Source of the DNA: Actinomycetes bacterium | GTDB lineage: Bacteria > Bacillota_I > Bacilli_A > RF39 > UBA660 | Assembly: GCA_021152765.1 (NCBI GenBank) | Contig: JAGKUT010000068.1 | Coordinates: forward strand, 1-5,280 | Direction: 5' to 3' | Length of the DNA: 5,280 bases | In this document: positions 1-5,253 of the stretch, piece after piece | How the letters are laid out: every line of letters starts with the position of its first letter | Position numbering within the stretch: position 1 is the first letter of the stretch | Notes under the pieces: generated by a model | The model's input: the letters and a program-made list of their open reading frames with translations, nothing else | Databases searched by the model: none | Told to the model about the DNA's origin: nothing | Position numbers and translations under genes: made by a program

Positions 1-13
1 AATATAAGCAGTA

Positions 14-58
14 CCAATTCGGATTTAGGCGAATTGGCGCTAGTATCACACTAGCCAA
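14..58 (+). ncRNA. structured 3' region of an unidentified plus-strand transcript (partial)
   Basis: Two strong inverted repeats compete here. CCAATTCG (14-21) pairs perfectly with CGAATTGG (30-37) around an 8-base loop. Alternatively TTGG and CTAG (34-37 and 40-43) pair with CTAGCCAA (51-58), with a two-base bulge. The segment 34-37 is used by both, so the folds are mutually exclusive. The region is much richer in GC than the rest of the window and runs into the terminator at 80-112, so it looks like the tail of a plus-strand RNA that begins before base 1. Such a layout (structured hairpins just after a short reading frame, then a strong terminator) resembles the 3' end of small type I toxin mRNAs of low-GC Gram-positives. 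That is inference only, since no toxin frame is visible. The end of another small RNA or of an ordinary mRNA is equally possible. Confidence 0.35.
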
Positions 59-79
59 CCCCTTTTTATTCTTTTATAG

Positions 80-112
80 GAACGGCCTCTCAGGGGGAGC
101 CGTTCTTTTTTT
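80..112 (+). terminator. intrinsic terminator of an upstream plus-strand transcript
   Basis: GAACGGC (80-86) pairs with GCCGTTC (99-105), and seven T residues follow at 106-112. A register with a bulged C adds CTC/GAG pairs inside. The T tract lies only on the right, so it ends transcription coming from the left edge of the window, converging on the minus-strand genes. The loop sequence AGGGG (92-96) is complementary to CCCCT (59-63), so a pseudoknot with the upstream single strand is possible. Confidence 0.85.
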
Positions 113-113
113 G

Positions 114-143
114 TATTAAAAAAGAAAATTATTTCAAATAATT
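114..143 (-). terminator. weak AT-only terminator after the AlbA_2 gene
   Basis: Read on the minus strand, the near-perfect palindrome AATTATTTCAAATAATT (127-143) is followed by a T-rich run (TTTTCTTTTTTT, complement of 115-126). This is the shape of a rho-independent terminator placed 30 bases after the stop codon at 173. The stem contains no G-C pairs in its arms and so would be weak. The palindrome belongs to the left copy of the 51-bp repeat. The right copy (1772-1788) has the palindrome but no T tract, which suggests that the T tract was once the terminator tail of the membrane-protein gene. Confidence 0.45.
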
Positions 144-177
144 CTCTTTTAATTTTATTATTATACTTATGTTTATT
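127..177. repeat. 51-bp perfect direct repeat, left copy
   Basis: Positions 127-177 are identical, base for base, to 1772-1822, an offset of 1645. The match breaks at 126 (A versus G) and 178 (T versus A). This copy includes the stop codon of the AlbA_2 gene (173-175) and a displaced copy of the last 15 codons plus stop of the membrane-protein gene. That coding remnant has no start and is not a gene of its own. Confidence 0.97.
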
Positions 178-1618
178 TTTTAAATCTATATTTGGTTGGT
201 TCAGATTGTTCAATTAAATTTGAATCTAATAATATGGCTATAATTTCTGATGCTCTAGATTTTTTAATATTTAGAAGTTCTTCAATATTATCTCTTTTAA
301 AACTGTACTCATATTTAAATTTATCAAATAATTTTAGTACTTGTGCATATGTGGTTTTTCTGCTATTTTCTGGTAATAATTTATACATTTTTATCATGAA
401 ATAATCTTCATCATTGACAATATTTCCGCTTATGACCGGACTTTTTTCTTCTTTATCCGGACTTTTTTTTGTGTATCCTTTATTTGGAAATATGACCTTA
501 AATGACGATATATCCGAGTAAAATAATGGTTTAATATCATGATCACTGTACGATTCAAGAATTCTTGTTAAACCACTTCCTCTTCTCTCCATTAAATGTA
601 ATCTATTGAATATATCTGATATAATTCTATTTCTTCTCATAGACGAGATTTTTGTAATATCCAAATCTTGTACAAAGCTTCCATCTATCATTCCTCCAGG
701 AGATGTTATTTCTAGTCGATTATCAAACATATCTATATGAATTTCAGAACCAATTATTTGATAATCTCTATGTATTATTGCATTAACTATTGCTTCGCGA
801 ATGGCACGCAATGGATAATCCTCTTTTTCTATTCTTTTCATACCCTTTATTTCCCAACTTGTTTTGGAATTATTTTTTATAAATGTTTCTGCATTTTCCA
901 TAAGTGAAATTATACTTCCACTATATTCTTTATCGTCTATCGCGTCTCCGTTTATAGAACCTTTTACGATTCCTTTCCATCTAGTACAAAAAATTCTTGA
1001 CTGTGTTAAAATTCCTTGATCAGATAATAATAATCCTGCGTTTGTCACTTTTTTATCTTTTGTAACTAATTCCAAAGAAATATAATCTTTGTTCTTATTT
1101 ATTTCTTTTTGGGTTTCTTTTTTTAAAGTTGCATTCAAAAGTGTGAAGCTTATATCTTCTACGCTATATTTTGTTGGTAGTTCATCAAATGTAGTATTTT
1201 GTCCTTTTAGAATTAAATTATCTAAAATATATTTTGGTGCTGGGATACTTTCATTTCCAGATCTAATAAATGCCTCTTTTCTGCCATCCGATTCATAATA
1301 ATATGGTGTCTTAGGCCCATCTCCTACTTTAACTTCCATGAAATTTAAATTATTTTGTTCAAATGTATTTAGTTCATATCTTGGGATTGGTACTATCTTT
1401 GTATTAATTAGCTGTGATAATTTTTCTGAATCTTCTTGTATGTTTTTCAATCCAACTGGCTTTTTATCAATATCACTAACACCAAATAATAATATACCTC
1501 CATTTGTGTTCGCAAACGCTGATACTGATTTTAACCAACTTTTTGGTTTTGATAATTCCAATTTTTCTTTAAAATCGATATTTGTACTTTCTACTTTTTC
1601 ATAATCTTCTAATTTCAT
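173..1618 (-). CDS. AlbA_2/Schlafen-type, HATPase_c_4 and winged-helix DNA-binding protein
   Basis: The product is 481 residues and soluble. Residues about 8-127 match the AlbA_2 (Schlafen AlbA_2) domain: an early E..FKEK stretch, SVSAFANTNGGILLFGVSD at 31-49 and AFIRSGNESIPA at 116-127. Residues about 265-378 match the GHKL-like HATPase_c_4 domain: REAIVNAIIHRDY at 274-286, ITSPGGM at 304-310 and RRGSGLTRILE at 345-355. A charged linker with two KSP units (385-398) leads to a C-terminal winged helix (about 405-481, NIEELLNIKKSRASEII). The family is often annotated as an ATP-binding or RecG-like transcriptional regulator; it recurs in accessory and defence-rich DNA but its biochemistry is poorly known. 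I chose the start at 1618 because AAGGAG lies 8 bases upstream. The longer frame from 1681 has no such site and would place likely promoter elements inside the gene. It is a separate unit bounded by terminators, and is flanked by a 51-bp direct repeat that suggests recent insertion. I am sure of the domain family but not of its role. Confidence 0.9.
   Translation of the reverse strand: MKLEDYEKVESTNIDFKEKLELSKPKSWLKSVSAFANTNGGILLFGVSDIDKKPVGLKNIQEDSEKLSQLINTKIVPIPRYELNTFEQNNLNFMEVKVGDGPKTPYYYESDGRKEAFIRSGNESIPAPKYILDNLILKGQNTTFDELPTKYSVEDISFTLLNATLKKETQKEINKNKDYISLELVTKDKKVTNAGLLLSDQGILTQSRIFCTRWKGIVKGSINGDAIDDKEYSGSIISLMENAETFIKNNSKTSWEIKGMKRIEKEDYPLRAIREAIVNAIIHRDYQIIGSEIHIDMFDNRLEITSPGGMIDGSFVQDLDITKISSMRRNRIISDIFNRLHLMERRGSGLTRILESYSDHDIKPLFYSDISSFKVIFPNKGYTKKSPDKEEKSPVISGNIVNDEDYFMIKMYKLLPENSRKTTYAQVLKLFDKFKYEYSFKRDNIEELLNIKKSRASEIIAILLDSNLIEQSEPTKYRFKK
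426..470 (-). repeat. KSP-linker DNA repeat within the AlbA_2 gene
   Basis: Two AAGTCCGG-type units (read on the minus strand) lie 21 bases apart and encode KSPDKEE and KSPVISG. Bases 426-447 match 1737-1758 upstream of the gene with a single mismatch (A435 against G1746), and looser similarity continues to about 461/1772. Short repeated KS-rich linkers between the ATPase-like and winged-helix domains are known in this protein family. The intergenic copy is the unusual part. Confidence 0.7.
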
Positions 1619-1626
1619 ATTATTCT

Positions 1627-1632
1627 CTCCTT
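1627..1632 (-). promoter_or_regulatory. ribosome binding site that sets the AlbA_2 gene start
   Basis: AAGGAG on the minus strand is 8 bases from the ATG at 1616-1618. No comparable site precedes the upstream in-frame ATG at 1681, so the shorter protein is preferred. Confidence 0.85.
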
Positions 1633-1639
1633 TAATAAT

Positions 1640-1670
1640 ATTATATAACGATTTATATACATTCTGTCGA
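1640..1670 (-). promoter_or_regulatory. possible promoter of the AlbA_2 gene
   Basis: Minus-strand TCGACA (1670-1665, one mismatch to TTGACA) is followed by TATAAT (1645-1640) at a long 19-base spacing, or by TTATAT (1648-1643) at 16 bases. The start site would lie very close to the ribosome binding site. A TATAAA at 1657-1652 is another -10 candidate and would give a more normal leader of roughly 27 bases. The region is AT-rich, so matches arise easily by chance. Confidence 0.35.
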
Positions 1671-1727
1671 ATTGTGCTCATTATGTTTAAATTTCCGTAC
1701 TAAACCGGATTTTTTTGTTTTTTTTCA

Positions 1728-1759
1728 AAAAAAAGTCCGCTTATGGCCGGACTTTTTTT
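1728..1759. terminator. bidirectional hairpin terminator between the membrane-protein and AlbA_2 genes
   Basis: Seven A and GTCCG (1728-1739) pair with CGGAC and seven T (1748-1759) around an 8-base loop, giving a 12-bp stem. On the minus strand it would end transcripts from gpmI and the membrane-protein gene before the AlbA_2 gene; read the other way it also ends in T residues. On the minus strand the right arm and loop can be translated as KKSPAISG, close to the KSPVISG linker of the neighbouring protein, so the hairpin may derive from a copy of that linker. Further CCGGA motifs lie at 1705 and 1768. Confidence 0.75.
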
Positions 1760-1771
1760 ATTATTAACCGG

Positions 1772-1822
1772 AATTATTTCAAATAATTCTCTTTTAATTT
1801 TATTATTATACTTATGTTTATT
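1772..1822. repeat. 51-bp perfect direct repeat, right copy
   Basis: This copy is identical to 127-177. It encodes residues 158-172 and the stop of the membrane protein in its native frame, so it is the original copy and the left one is the displaced duplicate. Its outer left edge is the palindrome AATTATTTCAAATAATT (1772-1788). Confidence 0.97.
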
Positions 1823-2292
1823 AATACTGTTATTACTATATTTATTATTCCTATTACTCCAAATAGTATATTATTTATAAATGTTGTTATAAAGTATACT
1901 ATCATTATTATGTTATATAGGTTTGATAGATTGTATAATAAAATTAATAGTAAGTAATGTTTTGATTTGATTTTTTTCTTTAACATAATACAAGTTAATA
2001 GTGGTAATATTGTAAGTATTATAAACCATATAAAACTTGTTGGAAATATTTCTTTTATCCCATGAAATAATAATCTATTTCTATAGTATGCTTTATATAT
2101 TTCTATTGATGATGTGTATGTGATTAAAAAGTTTAATATTATAAATACAAGTGCACATATTTCTTTTTTAAATATTAAGTCTATTAAATCATTTTTTTCT
2201 TTTGAATTAATTTTTTTTATATTATTATTTTTTATATTTTGTTTTATTATTTTTATCCAGTTATAATTTAAGAATTTTGTTATATTATTCAT
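1774..2292 (-). CDS. unrecognised multi-pass membrane protein, 172 residues
   Basis: I do not recognise a family. The N-terminal 43 residues are rich in K and N and probably cytoplasmic. Four hydrophobic stretches follow at about 44-63, 83-104, 112-137 and 141-164, the last two nearly continuous, separated by the basic loop KKKIKSKH (105-112). No signal peptide, catalytic motif or metal-binding pattern is visible. The ATG overlaps the end of gpmI by 8 bases (ATGAATAA contains both the start and the gpmI stop). An AGGAG lies 12 bases upstream, inside gpmI, which is somewhat far, so translational coupling to gpmI is likely. The sequence is dominated by I, L and N codons and is low in complexity, so homology by eye is unreliable. 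Its last 15 codons and stop are duplicated at 127-177, beyond the AlbA_2 gene. Confidence 0.75.
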   Translation of the reverse strand: MNNITKFLNYNWIKIIKQNIKNNNIKKINSKEKNDLIDLIFKKEICALVFIILNFLITYTSSIEIYKAYYRNRLLFHGIKEIFPTSFIWFIILTILPLLTCIMLKKKIKSKHYLLLILLYNLSNLYNIIMIVYFITTFINNILFGVIGIINIVITVLINISIIIKLKENYLK

Positions 2293-3805
2293 TTATTAAT
2301 ACGTCTCCTGTCATTTCTTCTGGTACTTGTAGTCCTAATAGTTTTATCATTGTTGGAGCGATATCAGCAAGTTTTCCATTTTTTAAAGTTATTCCTTTTT
2401 TAGTAATTATACATGGTACTGGGTTTGTTGTATGACTTGTTACTGGGTTGTGATTTTCATCCCACATCATATCACAGTTTCCATGGTCTGCTATTACGAT
2501 TAATACTCCGTTTAATTCTTCTACTACTTTTTTGTATATTTTATCTAGACATTTATCCATGTGTTCAACTGCTAGTTTTGCTGCTTCATATACACCTGTA
2601 TGTCCTACCATATCTCCGTTTGCTAGATTCATTATTGTTACATCGTAGTTTTCTACTTCTTTTAAGAAGTTATCTGTTACTTCATATACGCTCATTTCTG
2701 GTTTTAAGTCGTATGTCGCAACTTTAGGGGAAGGAATTAGTATTTTTTTCATATCATCATATTCTATTTCTTTTCCACCATCAAAGAAGAATGTAACGTG
2801 TGGATATTTTTCTGTTTCTGCTATTCTTAATTGACTTAAATGATTGTCATGTAGGTAGTCTACTAACATATTTTTTAAATCTAAATCATCAAATGCATGA
2901 GGGCATATTACTGTTTCAGTTACTGGAAACATAGTTAATGTTTTTAAATTGTTAAAGTGTTTTACTTCTAAGTCTTTTGCATTTGCTTCGTTCTCGTATG
3001 CATTTGGGTTTGATAAAAGTGTAAACATTTCTCTAATTCTATCTTTTCTAAAGTTAAATGTTATTATTGCGTCATTATCATTTAGTGGACAATTATTTAT
3101 TATTCCTGGAATTACAAATTCATCAAATACTCCATTATTATAGTTATCACTAATTAGTTCTTTATAGTTATTATACTCTTTTGCTTTTCCATAACAAATA
3201 GCATCATATGCTAGTTTTAATCTATCAAAGTTATTATCTCTATCCATTGCATAGTATCTACCATTTATTGTTGATATTTTACCAATACCTAATTCATTTA
3301 TTTTATTTTCTAATATTTCTAAATATTTTAAAGCACTTTTTTCATATGTGTCTCTACCATCTAGACAAACGTCAATATATACATTATTTACATTTTCTTC
3401 TTTACACATTTCTAATAAGGATAGTAAATGATTTATATGTGAATGAACTCCTCCATCTGAAAGAAGACCAAATAAGTGTAGATTTGAATTATTTTCTTTT
3501 ACATGGTTTAATACTTCTAATATTTTTTCATTTTTAAAAAATGTTTTATCTTCAATAGAACCAGTTATTGCTTGTAATGGTTGTAAGGCAATTCTACCTG
3601 ATCCTAAATTCATATGTCCTACTTCACTTGTTCCCATTTGTCCCTCTGGTAATCCAACTGAAGGTCCACTTGCTTGTAATATTGAATTAGGATATTCATT
3701 AAACAACATATCTAATGTAGGTGTATCTGCATTTTTAAATGCATTTCCATCAGTTTCCTCCCTAATTCCACATCCATCTAATATACATAATACTAATGGT
3801 TTCAT
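2285..3805 (-). CDS. gpmI: 2,3-bisphosphoglycerate-independent phosphoglycerate mutase
   Basis: This cytoplasmic glycolytic enzyme interconverts 3- and 2-phosphoglycerate through a phosphoserine intermediate and two metal ions, usually manganese. At 506 residues it is full length for the family. By alignment with the known Bacillus enzyme, Asp10 and the nucleophile Ser60 (in GTSEVGH, 58-64) are present, as are Asp398 and His402 (NGDMVGHTG), Asp440 and His441 (ADHGN), and His458 (SHTTNPVP). Substrate-binding elements also stand out: HSH 121-123, DGRD 149-152, NGRYYAMDRD 181-190, FRKDR 252-256 and EKYPHVTFF 332-340. The motif usually written GNSEVGH has Thr in place of Asn, and the usual FRPDR has Lys for Pro. 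The start at 3805 is supported by AGAGG 6 bases upstream and by the canonical N-terminus. It is first in a two-gene unit with the membrane protein. The usual glycolytic neighbours (pgk, tpiA, eno) are not in view. Confidence 0.98.
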   Translation of the reverse strand: MKPLVLCILDGCGIREETDGNAFKNADTPTLDMLFNEYPNSILQASGPSVGLPEGQMGTSEVGHMNLGSGRIALQPLQAITGSIEDKTFFKNEKILEVLNHVKENNSNLHLFGLLSDGGVHSHINHLLSLLEMCKEENVNNVYIDVCLDGRDTYEKSALKYLEILENKINELGIGKISTINGRYYAMDRDNNFDRLKLAYDAICYGKAKEYNNYKELISDNYNNGVFDEFVIPGIINNCPLNDNDAIITFNFRKDRIREMFTLLSNPNAYENEANAKDLEVKHFNNLKTLTMFPVTETVICPHAFDDLDLKNMLVDYLHDNHLSQLRIAETEKYPHVTFFFDGGKEIEYDDMKKILIPSPKVATYDLKPEMSVYEVTDNFLKEVENYDVTIMNLANGDMVGHTGVYEAAKLAVEHMDKCLDKIYKKVVEELNGVLIVIADHGNCDMMWDENHNPVTSHTTNPVPCIITKKGITLKNGKLADIAPTMIKLLGLQVPEEMTGDVLINE

Positions 3806-3811
3806 ATTATT

Positions 3812-3859
3812 CCTCTTTTCTACAATATTAATTATACACTTTTTAATTTTATTTTTAAA
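3812..3859 (-). promoter_or_regulatory. promoter and ribosome binding site of gpmI
   Basis: Minus-strand TATAAT (3836-3831), a perfect -10, lies 17 bases downstream of TTTAAA (3859-3854), which matches 4 of 6 bases of the -35 consensus. The predicted start near 3824 gives a leader of about 19 bases containing AGAGG (3816-3812) 6 bases before the ATG. No operator or riboswitch fits in the space between the upstream terminator and this promoter. Confidence 0.65.
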
Positions 3860-3863
3860 TAAT

Positions 3864-3895
3864 TATAAAGAAAAGTAAGCAAATTTATGCTTACT
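3864..3895 (-). terminator. terminator of the prepilin-like gene
   Basis: AGTAAGCA (3874-3881) pairs with TGCTTACT (3888-3895) around a 6-base loop. On the minus strand the stem is followed by TTTTCTTTATAA. It lies 15 bases after the stop codon at 3911-3913 and separates this gene from gpmI. Confidence 0.75.
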
Positions 3896-3910
3896 CAATT
3901 TTTATATTTG

Positions 3911-5191
3911 TTAATATATTTCTAATAAAGACTTAGGAAGACTTATTACAGGGCGAATACCTCTATCATTATTAGAGGTTGAGGTTAATGCCATATTACC
4001 TCCTCTATTTACAAACCATGCAAAGCTTGCTCCATTTGTACAAGGTGAACTTGTCCAATATGAATAATTTCCGTTTTCTATTGTAGAATTATTTGAACAT
4101 CCATAATCAATACAGTTGTAAAGATTTTCAAATAGCCATGAATTTTTTTCTTGTATTGCTTGTTGCACTGATGTTTGATCTGAATATCCTACTGTAGATA
4201 ATGAACCAAAAAAATAGTATGAGCTTTCTAATGTAAAAACTTCATTATTTGTAATTTTAGACACTTCTTCAGCTGTTATAAATCTGGCTTTATATGCTGA
4301 CGGATTTGCAGAATATTCATAACTATTAGATGCACTTAAATTTTTTGTATAATCTATTGTATATGCATGATTAACTTGATCTAGTGTCCATGTAATACTA
4401 TAATTTTTTAAGTCTGTTAGCGATGGTATCCCGGTCCAATTTTTTGTATCTTCATATAATTGATATAATGCCTCTCTTGGACCTTTAAAGTTTACATACT
4501 GATTTCCCTCTTGGTATGTGCTCCATTGTATTCCAAGTGATGTATTATGATCTAATATCATATCAACCGTTCTATCATTGTTGTTATTAAATATATAAAA
4601 TTTCATACATCCTGTCTTTGTTTCTGGTGTACTATCATAATTGTTTTCATTACATTCATTTGCTAAATTAGTTGGGTCTAAATATACTATTCCTTTATGT
4701 GTATCAGTTTCTGTTGGTTTAATATATTTTCCATTAAAGCCTGACTTACATGTTTGTTCTTTATATACTTGTGAACTTATATAATTGTCATTGTAATCTT
4801 TAATATAACAAATATTATCAAATTGAACCGCCATTGATATATCACCAGTTGGATTAATTTTTAATTTTCCACTTTCAGGTTTTTCTCCTGTAAATTCTAA
4901 TCCAACACATGTATTTGTGTTATTTGTAAAATCATAAGAACAGCCTTGAAAACTATGATTCATAGTTTTTTGCTCCATATAATAATTATCAGCCACTCTT
5001 ACTAATCCATTAGCAGATGCTTTATTTATATTACTTCTTGCATTCTTAATTGTTTGACTTACCTTTGGAATTATTAATACTGCTAGTAATCCTATTATTA
5101 CTATTACCGCAAGTAATTCTATTAATGTAAATCCTTGGATATTACTTAAATACCCCCTCTCCATTTTGCTATTAGCAAATCTTTTTCTCAT
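3911..5191 (-). CDS. prepilin-like surface protein with large C-terminal ectodomain
   Basis: The product is 426 residues. A 20-residue basic leader ends in Gly20, followed by FTLIELLAVIVIIGLLAVLIIP (21-42): the class III prepilin signal with Glu at mature position +5. A prepilin peptidase would cut after Gly20, and the hydrophobic helix would anchor the protein or pack in a pilus or pseudopilus core. The rest is far longer than an ordinary pilin (usually under about 200 residues): a pilin-like part to about 150 with Cys84, 95, 128 and 148, a middle part (about 165-255, GIVYLDPTNL, TGCMKFYIF, MILDHNTSLGIQW), and a C-terminal module from about 300 to the end with YWTSSPCTNGASFAWFVNRG and GIRPVISL. 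The C-terminal pattern recalls the C-type-lectin-like or DUF6273-like domains of gut surface proteins; this is recognition by eye. The start at 5191 has AGGAG 8 bases upstream. Terminators on both sides make it a single-gene unit. An adhesive or substrate-binding role is inference. Confidence 0.85.
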   Translation of the reverse strand: MRKRFANSKMERGYLSNIQGFTLIELLAVIVIIGLLAVLIIPKVSQTIKNARSNINKASANGLVRVADNYYMEQKTMNHSFQGCSYDFTNNTNTCVGLEFTGEKPESGKLKINPTGDISMAVQFDNICYIKDYNDNYISSQVYKEQTCKSGFNGKYIKPTETDTHKGIVYLDPTNLANECNENNYDSTPETKTGCMKFYIFNNNNDRTVDMILDHNTSLGIQWSTYQEGNQYVNFKGPREALYQLYEDTKNWTGIPSLTDLKNYSITWTLDQVNHAYTIDYTKNLSASNSYEYSANPSAYKARFITAEEVSKITNNEVFTLESSYYFFGSLSTVGYSDQTSVQQAIQEKNSWLFENLYNCIDYGCSNNSTIENGNYSYWTSSPCTNGASFAWFVNRGGNMALTSTSNNDRGIRPVISLPKSLLEIY

Positions 5192-5199
5192 ATAACACT

Positions 5200-5204
5200 C
5201 TCCT
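5200..5204 (-). promoter_or_regulatory. ribosome binding site of the prepilin-like gene
   Basis: AGGAG on the minus strand sits 8 bases before the ATG at 5189-5191 and favours it over the in-frame ATG nine codons later (5164), which has no comparable site. A TATAGA at 5214-5209 would start transcription within this site, so it is unlikely to be the promoter. The true promoter is not clear and may lie beyond the hairpin at 5234-5253. Confidence 0.8.
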
Positions 5205-5226
5205 ACTTTCTATACCCAATTTTAAC

Positions 5227-5253
5227 AAAAAAAAAGTACTTTTTCAAGTACTT
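5227..5253 (-). terminator. hairpin terminator, or attenuator, upstream of the prepilin-like gene
   Basis: AAGTACTT (5234-5241) and AAGTACTT (5246-5253), each self-complementary, form an 8-bp stem with a 4-base loop. On the minus strand the stem runs into a T tract (complement of 5227-5233). It most simply ends an upstream minus-strand gene outside the window. Because no good promoter is seen between it and the prepilin-like gene, and a GATAAT (5269-5264) lies just upstream of it, it could instead act as an attenuator in that gene's leader. Confidence 0.7.

Noticed and set aside
1..54. C-terminal end of a plus-strand protein in frame 1 (stop TAG at 52-54), or a read-through frame 3 to 119
   Set aside because: Both would have to be translated through perfect hairpins and neither product looks like a known protein end. 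Frame 2 has a stop at 5-7. The coding status cannot be decided without upstream sequence.
14..112. tRNA, tmRNA or CRISPR tracrRNA
   Set aside because: No cloverleaf, T-loop or CCA end is seen, and no Cas gene, repeat or anti-repeat is in the window to support a tracrRNA.
426..470. CRISPR-like or other spaced repeat array from the repeated CCGGA motifs
   Set aside because: There are only two units, they are inside a coding sequence and translate as a KSP linker, and the intergenic copies form a terminator. No repeat-spacer array is present.
1619..1681. Longer start for the AlbA_2 gene at 1681 (21 extra residues)
   Set aside because: There is no ribosome binding site before 1681, a strong AAGGAG precedes 1618, and the extra stretch contains likely promoter elements and does not resemble the family's N-terminus.
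127..1822. Insertion sequence or composite transposon around the AlbA_2 gene
   Set aside because: There is no transposase or integrase, no terminal inverted repeats bounding the unit, and the direct repeat is far longer than usual target-site duplications.
192..3537. Plus-strand open frames at 192-404, 1089-1298, 1338-1604, 2413-2727, 2949-3143 and 3208-3537
   Set aside because: All lie opposite strongly supported minus-strand genes. Their products are runs of L, F, S and Y typical of antisense reads of AT-rich coding DNA, and no conserved motif is seen.
3914..4040. Variable region of a diversity-generating retroelement at the end of the prepilin-like gene, with the small inverted repeat CCTCTA/TAGAGG at 3960-3978
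   Set aside because: No reverse transcriptase or template repeat is in the window, and the codons are not enriched for AAY as expected of adenine-mutagenised sites. The lectin-like ending and a 6-bp hairpin alone are not enough.
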